This document shows positions 1 through 9,139 of a stretch of DNA of 64,000 nt, piece by piece (positions within the stretch are counted from its first letter, which is position 1; each line of letters begins with the position of its first letter). Source of the stretch: Candidatus Sulfurimonas baltica. Its GTDB lineage: Bacteria > Campylobacterota > Campylobacteria > Campylobacterales > Sulfurimonadaceae. The stretch covers positions 1,736,001-1,800,000 of the forward strand of contig NZ_CP054492.1 in the NCBI RefSeq assembly GCF_015265455.1, given 5' to 3'. The translations under genes were made by a program, and so were the position numbers. A model generated the notes under the pieces. That model was given only the letters and a program-made list of their open reading frames with translations, was not told the DNA's origin and did no database searches.

Positions 1-785
1 GCAGATACATGATGAGCCGTCTAAACTATGCAACTAAAGAGGTTCGTGCCAATCTTGATGAGTACAAGTTTAATGATGCAGCCTTAGTTATGTACCGTTT
101 TCTTTGGAATGAGTTTTGTGACTGGGGTATTGAACTAAGTAAGGCTGATAAAGGCTCTATTGTTGATCTTGGTGCTATATTTAAAGAGGCTATGAAGCTT
201 CTTCACCCTTTTATGCCATTTATTACAGAGTATCTTTACCATGAGCTTTCAGGAACAACTCTTGAAGAGTCAGATTCTATCATGATTAAAAAATACCCTT
301 TTAAAATCAAACAACGCAAAGAAGAGAAAAAATTTGAAATCATCATGGATGCGATTGTATCAATAAGACGTGCAAAAGTTTTAGTTGATTTAGCTAACCA
401 AAAAGTGGAAAAAGCATTTGTTAAAATAGACGGCATCTCCGATGCTGACAAGGAAATGATGCTCCCTTTTATTGCAAGACTGGCAAAAGTTGAAGTGGTA
501 GAGTTTACTGATAAAAAAATTGATAATGCTGTAAGTGATATTGCAGATACATGTGAGACATTTATACCTACTGATTCTATTGATTTATCATCAATCATAT
601 CTAAACTTGAAAAACAGGATGAGAAACTTCAAAAAGAGATAGACAAGCTAAATGGTATGCTTAATAATGAGCGCTTCGTAGCAAATGCGCCAGAAGATGT
701 TTTAGTTAAAAATAGAAGTGCATTAGAAGATGCAAGAACGAAGCAAGAAAAAGTTTTAGAGCAACTAAGCTCGCTCAAGGGTTAG
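1..785 (+). CDS. valS: Valyl-tRNA synthetase, C-terminal part (5' truncated by window edge)
   Basis: The reading frame is open from the window edge, so this is the 3' end of a gene that starts upstream. ValRS charges tRNA-Val in the cytoplasm. The segment holds the alpha-helical anticodon-binding domain, with the family-typical HPFMPFITEYLYHEL stretch about 65 residues in, followed by a charged C-terminal coiled coil (last ~65 residues, rich in K/E/L) that is characteristic of ValRS and contacts the tRNA elbow. The HIGH and KMSKS motifs lie outside the window. It ends with TAG four bases before the TTG start of the sulfate permease, so the two are probably cotranscribed. Confidence 0.93.
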   Translation, partial: RYMMSRLNYATKEVRANLDEYKFNDAALVMYRFLWNEFCDWGIELSKADKGSIVDLGAIFKEAMKLLHPFMPFITEYLYHELSGTTLEESDSIMIKKYPFKIKQRKEEKKFEIIMDAIVSIRRAKVLVDLANQKVEKAFVKIDGISDADKEMMLPFIARLAKVEVVEFTDKKIDNAVSDIADTCETFIPTDSIDLSSIISKLEKQDEKLQKEIDKLNGMLNNERFVANAPEDVLVKNRSALEDARTKQEKVLEQLSSLKG

Positions 786-789
786 TCTA

Positions 790-2343
790 TTGAAAGCCAA
801 CGAATTATTTGATTTAAAAAAATACTCATCAGCCAATATAAAAAATGATGTTTTATCTGGTTTGGTTGTAGCAGTTGCTCTTGTCCCTGAAGCGATTGCG
901 TTTAGTTTTATTGCTAATGTCAGTCCTATTGTCGGTCTGTATACTGCTTTTATATTGGGTTTAATCACTGCACTTATCGGTGGTAAACCAGGTATGATTT
1001 CAGGTGCTACCGGCGCTGTTGCCATTGTTTTAGTCGGTCTCAGTATAGAAGCAAATGTTCTTTTATCCAACCAAGGTCTAGCTGGTGAAGCTCTTGCTAT
1101 GGGAGTCCTTCACTATATTTTACTAGCAACGGTTATTGCCGGGCTAATTCAAATAAGCATAGGAGCATTAAAGCTTGGTAAATTTATACGTCTTGTTCCA
1201 ACACCTGCTATTCACGGTTTTGTAAACGGTCTTGCCATAGTTATTGGAACTGCTCAATTTAAGTTCTTTGATGGTCAAGGGGCAATGATGTATATTTTAG
1301 TAGCTGTTACTATGGCTATTATGTACCTCCTTCCAAAGCTTACAAAAGCAATACCGGCCGGACTTGTTGCAATTATTGTAATTACATTGGGTGTTTATTT
1401 TACAAAAACTGAGACACTTCTTTTAAGTGGTTTGGATGATATGAGTAAATATGCCGGTCAACTTCCTACTTTTGGAATTCCCCAATATCTTTTTAGTTTA
1501 GATGCTATTTTTATAGTTCTTCCATATGCAGTTATAGTAGCAATGGTTGGTATTATAGAATCACTACTTACCCTTTCTGTTTTAGATGAGCTTAGCAACA
1601 CCCGTGGTTCTGCAAACAAAGAGTGTATTGCTCAAGGAACTGGAAATATTACATGTGGTTTCTTTGGCGGTATGGCTGGTTGTGCCATGATTGGTCAATC
1701 TATCATCAACTACACATCAGGCGGCATTGGAAGGCTTTCATCTTTTGTGGCTGCTGTTGGTCTTATAATCCTGGTTGTTTCCATGAGTGGTGTTTTAAAT
1801 GCTATTCCTGTTGCTGTTTTGGTTGGAATTATGTTTATGGTTAGTATTGGAACATTTGAGTGGTCAAGCTTCTCAAGACTTAGTCATATGCCAAGAACAG
1901 ATGCTTTTGTTATGGTTGCTGTTACCATTATTACAGTTGTTGAAGATCTGGCTATCGCAGTTATTGCAGGTGTAATAATATCTGCTTTAGCTTTTGCTTG
2001 GAGACATGCGAAAATATGGTCAAAGACTCATGTAGAGGCAGATGGCACTAGAGTATATGAGCTTGATGGACCTCTGTTTTTTGGCAGTGCCACCACATTT
2101 GCGGACAATTTTGATATACCAAATGATCCGCCAAGGGTTGTAATTGATTTTAAAAATGCAAGAGTTATGGATTCATCAGGCGTTGAAGCGATAGATGCTA
2201 TAACAAAAAAATATGAAGATGCAGGTAAGAATTTACTCCTTCGCCATCTAAGTGCCGACTGTAAAGCAATACTTAAAAAAGCTGGTCCTCACTGCTCATA
2301 TGAAGAGGATGATCCAACATACAAGGTTGCGTATAACTACTAA
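790..2343 (+). CDS. SulP family anion (sulfate) permease with STAS domain
   Basis: Inner-membrane anion transporter of the SulP/SLC26 family, 517 residues. About 400 residues of hydrophobic helices are followed by a cytoplasmic STAS domain (roughly residues 415-510) with the typical MDSSGVEAID motif, the position equivalent to the phosphorylatable serine of anti-sigma antagonists. The N-terminal VALVPEAIAFS and GATGAVAIVL segments are family signatures. The start is TTG, four bases after the valS stop, implying coupled translation. Substrate is inferred; SulP members carry sulfate, bicarbonate or other anions, and no sulfate-assimilation genes or carbonic anhydrase are adjacent to decide. Confidence 0.9.
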   Translation: MKANELFDLKKYSSANIKNDVLSGLVVAVALVPEAIAFSFIANVSPIVGLYTAFILGLITALIGGKPGMISGATGAVAIVLVGLSIEANVLLSNQGLAGEALAMGVLHYILLATVIAGLIQISIGALKLGKFIRLVPTPAIHGFVNGLAIVIGTAQFKFFDGQGAMMYILVAVTMAIMYLLPKLTKAIPAGLVAIIVITLGVYFTKTETLLLSGLDDMSKYAGQLPTFGIPQYLFSLDAIFIVLPYAVIVAMVGIIESLLTLSVLDELSNTRGSANKECIAQGTGNITCGFFGGMAGCAMIGQSIINYTSGGIGRLSSFVAAVGLIILVVSMSGVLNAIPVAVLVGIMFMVSIGTFEWSSFSRLSHMPRTDAFVMVAVTIITVVEDLAIAVIAGVIISALAFAWRHAKIWSKTHVEADGTRVYELDGPLFFGSATTFADNFDIPNDPPRVVIDFKNARVMDSSGVEAIDAITKKYEDAGKNLLLRHLSADCKAILKKAGPHCSYEEDDPTYKVAYNY

Positions 2344-2398
2344 TAGAGTAATTGACAAGTCAAAACATTCATTTAAGCCATATTTGTAAAAGAGTAGG

Positions 2399-2404
2399 TA
2401 TAAT
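2399..2404 (+). promoter_or_regulatory. Putative -10 element for the small cytochrome c gene
   Basis: A perfect TATAAT lies 26 bases before the ATG of the cytochrome gene, in the 86-base gap after the SulP gene. There is no good -35 hexamer at 17 bases, which is usual for Campylobacterota sigma-70 promoters. An AAGGA ribosome-binding site follows. Confidence 0.5.
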
Positions 2405-2429
2405 TTTCTAAAATAAAAAAGGAATATAT

Positions 2430-2750
2430 ATGTTTATAAAAAAAGTTGTTATTGGAAGTGTACTACTATCTGCTTTACTATTTCCAAACTTTTTATCGGC
2501 AAAAAATTTCAACCTTGAACAAACTGTTAAAAAATGTCAAAAATGCCATGGTGAAGATTTTGAAAAAAAAGTTTTACATGCAACAAGGCAGATAGGTCTT
2601 TTTTCTAAATCAGAGTTAATGGAAGTATTTGATAAATATGACAAGGCTCCAGATGGAGGAAGAAAAGGTTTAATGAAAATAATCTTAAAAAAATACAATA
2701 CGCAAGAACGTGAACAAATAGCAGATTTCATAGTAAATAAAAATAAATAA
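2430..2750 (+). CDS. Small periplasmic monoheme c-type cytochrome
   Basis: Predicted 106-residue secreted cytochrome c. An N-terminal signal peptide (about 24 residues, ending near LSAK) is followed by one heme-attachment motif, CQKCH, near residue 36. The C-terminal part has a methionine in GLMKIILKKY that could be the sixth heme ligand, and the closing QIADFIVNK resembles the last helix of class I cytochromes c. It would act as a soluble electron carrier in the periplasm. It has its own promoter and stands alone; the convergent GGDEF-EAL gene ends nine bases after it, so no redox partner is identifiable from context. Confidence 0.85.
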   Translation: MFIKKVVIGSVLLSALLFPNFLSAKNFNLEQTVKKCQKCHGEDFEKKVLHATRQIGLFSKSELMEVFDKYDKAPDGGRKGLMKIILKKYNTQEREQIADFIVNKNK

Positions 2751-2758
2751 ACTCTATT

Positions 2759-3991
2759 TTACAGTGTTACCAATTCAGCTTGAGGCTTGCTAAAATAGTA
2801 GCCTTGAGAGTAATCTATCCCCAGCTCTTCAACCTTAGCTTGAACATCTTTACTATGGACAAACTCAGCCACTGTTTTAATGCCGCTTTTTTGACATAGC
2901 AAAACTATAGCTTCAACAATAATTAAACTCTTATTATCGGTTAAAATATTTTTAATAAATGACCCGTCAATTTTTAGGTAATCAGGTGAAAACTCCAACA
3001 GTCTGGAAAAATTTGAACTTAAACTGCCAAAATCATCAATGGCAATCCTAAATCCTTCCTCGCGCAATGAGTTTAATTGCTCAAGTATGCCAGGAGTTTC
3101 AAGTGTAGTTATATCTTCAAGTATCTCTAAAATTACTCTTGATGGATTTATATTATGTCTTTTTGAATAATTAAGAAGATACTCTTGTAAATAATTAAAA
3201 TGAAAATCAGTACTTGTTATATTTATGGAAAAATCATAATCAGTATCGGCAAACATTTCAAAACTTTTTTGAATAATAGTTCTTGTTAACAATGTTAGTG
3301 TCCCAGTGAGCTTTGATGCCTCCAAAAATCTAATAGGAGAGATAAGTACTCCTTTATCATTTATTCTCGCTAGACACTCGAATTTTTCTATTTTTTTTGT
3401 TTTATTATTTATAATAGGTTGATAAAATGCTATTATATTTTCTTCAGCAAATGCATCTTTAATTTTATGTATCCAATATATATTCTCTTGTTGTTTTTTT
3501 ATAAATGTTGAGTTTGGATTAAAAATCTTATAAGATCCCCTTTTATATTCACGTAACTCTTTTATAGCAACTCTTGCCTCATTAAGCACTTCACTAGAGC
3601 TTCCTGAAGCTATTCCTATACTTATAGAGACTCTAATTTCTATGTCTTCACAAATCTCAATATCCATTTGATCAAAAAATGACACTAAAGCACTCGCTGT
3701 TTCTTCTAACTCACGATTGCTCATATTTATTTCATTTAACAATACAAACTCATCAGAATTTATCCGAAAAAGTTTACATGATATTGGCTTAGCTATATTA
3801 ATTAATTTTGATATTTCTATCAAAACTTTATCTCCTAAATCAAAGCCGTAAGCGTTATTAATATTGCTAAAGTTGTCTATATTTATCAGAAAGGCATTTC
3901 CATGTGTAATATCTTCAAGATACTCCATAAGAGCAAATCTGTTTTGAATATTTGTTAGTTGATCTATATATATTTTCTCTTTTTTAATCAT
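2759..3991 (-). CDS. Degenerate GGDEF - EAL domain protein (cyclic-di-GMP)
   Basis: Cytoplasmic protein of about 410 residues with no transmembrane or sensor segment. The N-terminal ~160 residues form a GGDEF-like domain whose active-site loop reads INSDEF instead of GGDEF, so diguanylate cyclase activity is doubtful. The C-terminal ~240 residues form an EAL domain: the signature is ECLAR rather than EALAR, but the other phosphodiesterase residues are in place (SINIT Asn, LEILE Glu, DDFG, YLKIDG Lys, VAEFV Glu, QGYYF). It is likely a c-di-GMP phosphodiesterase or receptor. I take the ATG two bases after the stop of the upstream transglutaminase-like gene; an in-frame TTG 15 bases earlier is possible. 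It belongs to the flgH operon. Confidence 0.85.
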   Translation of the reverse strand: MIKKEKIYIDQLTNIQNRFALMEYLEDITHGNAFLINIDNFSNINNAYGFDLGDKVLIEISKLINIAKPISCKLFRINSDEFVLLNEINMSNRELEETASALVSFFDQMDIEICEDIEIRVSISIGIASGSSSEVLNEARVAIKELREYKRGSYKIFNPNSTFIKKQQENIYWIHKIKDAFAEENIIAFYQPIINNKTKKIEKFECLARINDKGVLISPIRFLEASKLTGTLTLLTRTIIQKSFEMFADTDYDFSINITSTDFHFNYLQEYLLNYSKRHNINPSRVILEILEDITTLETPGILEQLNSLREEGFRIAIDDFGSLSSNFSRLLEFSPDYLKIDGSFIKNILTDNKSLIIVEAIVLLCQKSGIKTVAEFVHSKDVQAKVEELGIDYSQGYYFSKPQAELVTL

Positions 3992-3992
3992 A

Positions 3993-5465
3993 CTATTTCT
4001 TGCCAATTTCTATATAACTTTGAGGTTTTATTGACTTATAGCTTGGCATACTCATACCAATTGTTGCATTCACATATGTTGGATCTGCAATAATAAATTT
4101 TCTTGATCCTACTTTTACACTATCGCCATCCATTGGAACATATATCGCTGTTGACATGTGGTTTTTGTATTTTAAACCCACAACTGGAACATGAAACAGC
4201 TCTCTTACTAAATACGAATACAAAACTGCTCTATCTTCACAATCTGACTTATCATAATAGAGGGTCTCAGCTGCAAACATAACTTTCTCTCTTGCAAACT
4301 GCTCATTATCGCGCTCATATTTAAAAGATTTTTGCACAAATGCCAGTACAAAATTCATCGCATCGCTTGCTTTTCTCCCATCTATATATTTTTTTAGTGA
4401 TGAAGCTATGTCTTCATAAGTTTTATGTTCCAAAGGGGCATTAAAATATGTTTGGTAATCAGCTTGAGGGTATGTAGACATAAAATCAATAAGATTTTTG
4501 TTATACTCAAATGAGACACTGTACTCTTGTGCAAAGTGCCTAAAATTCAAAGTTTTTGTTTTTGTATCTAATGGTAATTTTGGCAACGAGACAAGTGACA
4601 AATCAAGTGCTTTAGTTGAGTCCGGATAATCCTGCTTATATGAAAAGACTCTCCCTGCGCTCTCTTTATCATAGCTCGATATAGCATAATATTTTTTATC
4701 TGAAAAGTTGTAGTTGGGAGTAGAATATATCACCTTATCGCAATAGTGCATTAAAACTATATGCTGCTTTGCTAATCCAACTTTTACTGCGTAGCCCATT
4801 TTATTAAATATAAACCAACTAAGTAATTTTGAATTATCTTGATTAGTAAAAATAGAATCAGAAATTTTTGTAATTAGAAGATAAATCCCCCAATCATTTA
4901 GGTTCATATTTTTTGAGGCTTTATCAATCTCAGAAATAAAACTATCATATTCGCTAGAAGCCGCACTACTAAAAAAATTTCCTACCCCTTTTTGGTTTTG
5001 AGGATAATAATTCGAATGCTTTATTCCACTTGGCACGTTAAACCCTAGTTGTGCGCCATAAAAATCAAAATTTATATCCTTGCTCTTTGCCAATGGTTCT
5101 TGCAGTGGCTCTATTTTTTTAACTTCAGGTTTTAACTCTAAATCTACTGTTTTTTCTATTTTTATAGTAATTTTTGGGCCAACAGGCTTTGATGCTTTTA
5201 ACTTTGATGGGGCTATCTCTTTTGGTTTTTTCTCTTCGTACAATGGTTCACCAGTATACGCTTCATAAGCGTTCCATTGTCCTTTTAGATAGTTGTCAAA
5301 AGCATTATCTCGTTCATCTTTGTATGTATTAAAAGATTTTGATTGAGACCTTTTAAAATCAGAAAAACTCTGAGCGTTAAGAGTAGCGCATGACAACAGG
5401 ATTAGTAAACTAAAATGGCCAAACCGACTGAATGATTTTAGTTCCCCAACCTTGCTCTGTTGCAC
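3993..5465 (-). CDS. Secreted transglutaminase-like (papain-fold) protein
   Basis: 490-residue protein with a signal peptide of about 30 residues (hydrophobic FSLLILLSCATL, then NAQ), so probably periplasmic. After a long low-complexity Lys/Pro linker (about 70-130) and a central region of unknown fold, the C-terminal ~150 residues form a transglutaminase-like domain. The Cys is in SDCEDRAVLYSYL, the His in KNHMSTAIY and the Asp in IIADPTY, giving a complete Cys-His-Asp triad. The start is GTG inside the 3' end of flgH (56-base overlap) with GGGAG about ten bases upstream, so it is translationally coupled to flgH. Likely a protease or amidase acting on envelope proteins; substrate unknown. 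Confidence 0.8.
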   Translation of the reverse strand: MQQSKVGELKSFSRFGHFSLLILLSCATLNAQSFSDFKRSQSKSFNTYKDERDNAFDNYLKGQWNAYEAYTGEPLYEEKKPKEIAPSKLKASKPVGPKITIKIEKTVDLELKPEVKKIEPLQEPLAKSKDINFDFYGAQLGFNVPSGIKHSNYYPQNQKGVGNFFSSAASSEYDSFISEIDKASKNMNLNDWGIYLLITKISDSIFTNQDNSKLLSWFIFNKMGYAVKVGLAKQHIVLMHYCDKVIYSTPNYNFSDKKYYAISSYDKESAGRVFSYKQDYPDSTKALDLSLVSLPKLPLDTKTKTLNFRHFAQEYSVSFEYNKNLIDFMSTYPQADYQTYFNAPLEHKTYEDIASSLKKYIDGRKASDAMNFVLAFVQKSFKYERDNEQFAREKVMFAAETLYYDKSDCEDRAVLYSYLVRELFHVPVVGLKYKNHMSTAIYVPMDGDSVKVGSRKFIIADPTYVNATIGMSMPSYKSIKPQSYIEIGKK

Positions 5466-6132
5466 GTCCTACATCTCCCTCTGTTTTATAAAGAATTTTC
5501 GCTTCACTCATCTGTGTAGAGCTTATTCTATTGTTTTGGTCTATATCATATGGACGTATAACTCCACCTATTTGTATAATCTGTTTTTGATTATCAACTA
5601 GAATCTCTCTCTTTCCGGATATGAAATAGTTACCATTCATTAGTACTTTTACTATTCTAGCTGACACAGTAGTATTGAAAGATGCATCTTTCGTAGCACT
5701 TCCCTGCCCTTTATATGAGTTATTGGATGCACTAGAAAGACCAATGTTTGCAATACCGTTGAGCTTTGCTACAGCAGAATTAACCGCTGAATTATTACCT
5801 GCTGATGTAAAGGCTCCACCACCCAAAGATGAAGTATCATTCTCACTAAGCTGCTTAGTGCCTGCGTTTGAACTAGTAGCACTCTCTGATATCACAACAG
5901 TCACAATGTCATTTACATGCATCGCTTTATGATCCGAAAACAGAGGGTTATCACCTTGTCCAAATACACTTCCAACCGAAGAAAAATCTTTTTTATCCTC
6001 ACGAGAAGGCATCTCTTCAACATAAGTTGGAGGCTTAAAATCTATCTCAGGTTCAGTTAAATTCGCAGTACACCCCGATAAAAAAAGTATAGCATAAAAA
6101 GGTATTAAATATATTAAAAGTTGTTTTTTCAT
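5410..6132 (-). CDS. flgH: Flagellar L-ring lipoprotein FlgH
   Basis: FlgH forms the outer-membrane L ring around the flagellar rod. The 240-residue sequence has a lipoprotein signal with lipobox LSGC (Cys at residue 21), the conserved NDIVTVVISE segment, and the C-terminal conserved block GNYFISGKREILVDNQKQ ... GGVIRPYDI ... ARILYKTEGDVG-like. Length matches the family. No flgI or other flagellar rod genes are adjacent; instead it leads an operon with a transglutaminase-like protein and a GGDEF-EAL protein. It is divergent from yqeY across a 76-base gap. Confidence 0.95.
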   Translation of the reverse strand: MKKQLLIYLIPFYAILFLSGCTANLTEPEIDFKPPTYVEEMPSREDKKDFSSVGSVFGQGDNPLFSDHKAMHVNDIVTVVISESATSSNAGTKQLSENDTSSLGGGAFTSAGNNSAVNSAVAKLNGIANIGLSSASNNSYKGQGSATKDASFNTTVSARIVKVLMNGNYFISGKREILVDNQKQIIQIGGVIRPYDIDQNNRISSTQMSEAKILYKTEGDVGRATEQGWGTKIIQSVWPF

Positions 6133-6165
6133 TATTATCTCTCTATTTTAAGGTGTTTATTTAGT

Positions 6166-6171
6166 TATAAT
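6166..6171 (+). promoter_or_regulatory. Putative -10 element for yqeY
   Basis: TATAAT in the divergent flgH/yqeY gap, 37 bases before the yqeY ATG, preceded by TTAGT. An AAAGGTAAA ribosome-binding site precedes the start. Confidence 0.45.
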
Positions 6172-6208
6172 ACTAGCAAATATAGTTCCAAACAAAGGTA
6201 AATTTATT

Positions 6209-6652
6209 ATGAATTTAAGAGAGACGATTAATCAAGATATTAAAAATGCAATGAAAGCCAAAGAAACAAAAAAAAGAGATGCTCTTAGACTTCTTACTAG
6301 TGCTTTTAAACAGGTAGAAGTAGATGAGAGAAAAGAGCTAACAGATGAAGATGTAATTAAAATCATACAGACTCAGGTTAAAAGAAGAAATGATTCAGCA
6401 TCTCAATATAAAGACGCTGGCCGTGATGACTTATTACAAATAGAACTTGATGAAATTGCTTTTTATACTACATATTTGCCGGCACAGATTAATGATGAAG
6501 AGCTCTCGATTGCACTTAAAGAAATAATTTCTAAAGTTGGGGCAGTAACAATCAAGGATATTGGAAAAGTTATGGGTATGGCTTCTAAAGAGCTATCAGG
6601 CAAAGCTGATGGAAAAAGAATTAACGAGTGCGCTAAGAGTTTATTAGGTTAG
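6209..6652 (+). CDS. GatB/YqeY domain protein
   Basis: 147-residue cytoplasmic protein of the YqeY family, homologous to the C-terminal tRNA-interacting tail domain of GatB. Family features visible are the opening helix with KAKETKKRDALRLL, the IIQTQVKRRNDSASQY segment, and the end KVMGMASKELSGKADGKRIN. Length is typical. Its precise role is unknown in most bacteria; the tail domain of GatB helps tRNA-dependent amidation. Single gene ended by a very strong hairpin that overlaps the stop codon. Confidence 0.9.
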   Translation: MNLRETINQDIKNAMKAKETKKRDALRLLTSAFKQVEVDERKELTDEDVIKIIQTQVKRRNDSASQYKDAGRDDLLQIELDEIAFYTTYLPAQINDEELSIALKEIISKVGAVTIKDIGKVMGMASKELSGKADGKRINECAKSLLG

Positions 6653-6686
6653 TAAGCTAAAGGAAATAATTCCTTTAGCTTACTAA
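6649..6686. terminator. Perfect 17-bp hairpin between convergent yqeY and trpC
   Basis: Left arm 6649-6665 and right arm 6670-6686 are perfect complements of 17 bases around an ATAA loop. The left arm contains the yqeY stop codon. The hairpin lies between the 3' ends of yqeY (plus) and trpC (minus) and is symmetric, so it can serve both. The T run that follows on the plus strand is short and interrupted. Confidence 0.75.
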
Positions 6687-6697
6687 TTAAGTGATTT

Positions 6698-7483
6698 TTA
6701 TCCGAATTTTAACTTGCGTAAAGCCTCTTCTTCGTCATCCTGACGCATTAAAGATTCACCAACCAAAAATGCATCTACGCCAGCCTTACTTAAATCTTCA
6801 AGCTGTCCATGCTCATATATCCCACTCTCTGCAACAATTATTTTGCCGTTTGGAATTAAAGGTATTAATTCATATGATAAATTCATATTCATCTCAAATG
6901 TTTGAAGGTTTCTATGATTAATACCAATGATATCACTCCCTGCATATATGGCTTTTACTAAATCTGGCTTATCATGAACTTCAACCAAAGCTTCCATACC
7001 AAGATGTCTAGTGTATGCTAAAAGTTCTTTTAACTCTTTTTTTGACAAGGCCGCCGCTATAAGTAAAATAAAATCAGCCCCGTGAACCATAGCTTCCAAA
7101 ATTTGATACTTTGATATTATAAAATCTTTTCTAAGAAGTGGAATAGAAACATATCTTCTAATTCCACCAAGATAGTCCAAATTGCCTTGAAAAAAATGGG
7201 GTTCTGTTAAAACAGAAATTGCGCTTGCTCCGCCTCTCTCGTAAGATTGAGCTATTGCCAAAGGATCAAAATCTTCACGGATAACACCTTTTGAGGGTGA
7301 AGCTTTCTTGACCTCTGCAATAATTCTATATGGATCTTGCTCTGTTGCTTTTAGATATGGAATAACATCTCTTGGGGCACGTGCATTAAAAGCGAGTGAA
7401 CGACCAAGCCAATCTAAAGAAAATTCCTTTTCTCTTTTTACTAAATCCTCTTTAGTTTTTTTGATAATATCATCTAGAATCAT
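6698..7483 (-). CDS. trpC: Indole-3-glycerol-phosphate synthase
   Basis: Catalyses ring closure of the carboxyphenylamino-deoxyribulose phosphate to indole-3-glycerol phosphate in tryptophan synthesis. The 261-residue TIM barrel shows the signatures [12 protein letters not shown] (beta-1 lysine), LLRKDFII (catalytic Lys of beta-3), [11 protein letters not shown] and IIVAESGI, with [12 protein letters not shown] near the end for phosphate binding. No other trp genes are in the window, so the pathway is dispersed. It overlaps the upstream TPR lipoprotein gene by four bases (ATGA), so the two are cotranslated. Confidence 0.95.
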   Translation of the reverse strand: MILDDIIKKTKEDLVKREKEFSLDWLGRSLAFNARAPRDVIPYLKATEQDPYRIIAEVKKASPSKGVIREDFDPLAIAQSYERGGASAISVLTEPHFFQGNLDYLGGIRRYVSIPLLRKDFIISKYQILEAMVHGADFILLIAAALSKKELKELLAYTRHLGMEALVEVHDKPDLVKAIYAGSDIIGINHRNLQTFEMNMNLSYELIPLIPNGKIIVAESGIYEHGQLEDLSKAGVDAFLVGESLMRQDDEEEALRKLKFG

Positions 7484-8769
7484 TTTCTCTTTTTACCTTT
7501 TTTGCAATTTTTTATCATCTTTATATGCTTAATGACTTCAGGATTGTCATTTCCTTTCATTTTTGCCACTCTACTAATAATCTCTTGGGCTTTATTACAT
7601 TTTCCCAGTTTATAGTAACCCCATGCCAAAGAGTCCAGGTAGTATGCCGAATTAGCTTCTATCTTTAATGCCTGCTCAACATAATGCATCCCTTTTTTGA
7701 CATCTATTTCATGATCTATAAGAAGATAACCGAGATAATTAAGATAAAGCCCATCATTTATTACTTTTGTAACTTCTTCAAGTTTTTTAACAACACTTTG
7801 TTGCATATTTTTATCATTTTTGTTGCTACTACTTTCATACTCAAAAATAGCACTTTGACCTAAATACCGTATGTCTGCACCATCTTTATAAAGTTTTTCA
7901 GATAAAAGCGATGCCTCTTTATATTTTTTTAACTGTACATACAGTTGCAAAAGCAGCTCATCATCGGCTTTACTCTCAACTAAAAAATTCATCATATTAA
8001 GATACTCTTTTTTATATCCGTAAATCTGAACTATTTTTTTTGCAATTTCGCTATTTGAATCTATTTTATATATTCTCAAATAAGTAGATAAAAGTCCATC
8101 TATATTATTTTCATTGCTATAAAAACCAATCAATCTCGCACATATAAGCTTAGAGCACCCGCGAATCCTCGAGTGCGTTTCCAGCTGTGCTATGGCATCT
8201 TTTTGTCTTTGAAGATTAACATATAAGATTATTGCCATTTTATCAAGTATCTTTTCATTAAAATCTTTAATATATGCACTTTCAAGATATTTAACCGCCA
8301 AATCAAACTCTTTAGCCTTGACATAGACCTCACTGACAAGAAGATAATCGTCTATCTCTCTAGATTTTTCTACTAGTTTTATAGCTAATTCTTTTGCTTC
8401 ATCTGTTCTTTCTAGTTTTATTAAAGCAATAATTTTCAGTCTGACAAGTGCAAAGTTTTCAATTTTATCAGATATAACATCATTAATTCTCGATAATGCT
8501 CTATGATTTTCATCAGCAGCCAAATCATTTTGTAAAGAGCGATAAAAGTACTCATCCTTATTTGATTCTTTGTACAGAGTGTTAAATATAGCAGATGAAG
8601 TGTTATAGTCTTTTATCTCCTCAGCTCTCAGTGCAGACATGATATATAAATCTTCATTTTCAAAAATTTTCTCATGCCCTTTTACTTCAGATGATGGTCT
8701 TGCTCCACAGCCGGCAAGCACCATTAATAGTACCAAAGATATAAATAATTTTAAGTAATTAAACATCAA
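7480..8769 (-). CDS. TPR-repeat lipoprotein
   Basis: 429-residue predicted lipoprotein: an N-terminal hydrophobic segment ends in lipobox LAGC at residue ~21, followed by a largely alpha-helical sequence with several degenerate tetratricopeptide repeats (for example around [46 protein letters not shown], the clearest, near residues 340-385). It should be a membrane-anchored periplasmic scaffold for protein interactions. It overlaps the YkgJ-like gene upstream by 11 bases and trpC downstream by four. Homologues in related bacteria are annotated only as TPR proteins; function not known. Confidence 0.8.
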   Translation of the reverse strand: MMFNYLKLFISLVLLMVLAGCGARPSSEVKGHEKIFENEDLYIMSALRAEEIKDYNTSSAIFNTLYKESNKDEYFYRSLQNDLAADENHRALSRINDVISDKIENFALVRLKIIALIKLERTDEAKELAIKLVEKSREIDDYLLVSEVYVKAKEFDLAVKYLESAYIKDFNEKILDKMAIILYVNLQRQKDAIAQLETHSRIRGCSKLICARLIGFYSNENNIDGLLSTYLRIYKIDSNSEIAKKIVQIYGYKKEYLNMMNFLVESKADDELLLQLYVQLKKYKEASLLSEKLYKDGADIRYLGQSAIFEYESSSNKNDKNMQQSVVKKLEEVTKVINDGLYLNYLGYLLIDHEIDVKKGMHYVEQALKIEANSAYYLDSLAWGYYKLGKCNKAQEIISRVAKMKGNDNPEVIKHIKMIKNCKKGKKRK

Positions 8770-9139
8770 TAACTCCGGGGCACTCTAGTTTCAACTCATC
8801 AACCCTTTGCTTAAAATAGTCCCAAAATGGGAATGTTTTACACTGTAGAGGTCTAGCTTCATAAATTTTACAACCATTTGATTCTCTATCATAAAATACA
8901 CACTCATAACTTTCACCAAATTTATTCTCTTTAATTGAGTACTTATAAAGTTTTTTAAATAGATACTCTTGTGCAAAATCTTTTACCTCTAAATTTAGCA
9001 ACTTGGAGATATTTTCTATTTCTGTCATCGTGACATATATATAGCCACTCTCTCCCGTACAACATCTGCCTTTACATGTAGAACATGCATCAACATCAAA
9101 GGAGTAGCTGTATCCATCTTTTTTTACTATATTTGACAT
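8759..9139 (-). CDS. YkgJ family cysteine-cluster protein
   Basis: 126-residue cytoplasmic protein with the YkgJ-type metal-binding cysteine pattern: CSTCKGRCC near residues 18-26, then CVFYDRESNGCKIYEARPLQC and TFPFW in the second half. The eight-cysteine arrangement with RPLQC..FPFW is characteristic of this family (zinc or Fe-S binding proposed). Its biochemical role is unsettled. It overlaps the methyltransferase gene upstream by 13 bases, indicating a tight operon methyltransferase - YkgJ - TPR lipoprotein - trpC. Confidence 0.85.
   Translation of the reverse strand: MSNIVKKDGYSYSFDVDACSTCKGRCCTGESGYIYVTMTEIENISKLLNLEVKDFAQEYLFKKLYKYSIKENKFGESYECVFYDRESNGCKIYEARPLQCKTFPFWDYFKQRVDELKLECPGVIDV

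Noticed and set aside
236-1070. Antisense frames opposite valS and the sulfate permease
   Set aside because: They are mirror frames of strong coding regions, with no ribosome-binding site or known family.
2759-5465. LapD/LapG surface-adhesin system
   Set aside because: The EAL protein has no periplasmic domain, HAMP or membrane helix, and no large RTX adhesin is present, so the resemblance is only in component types.
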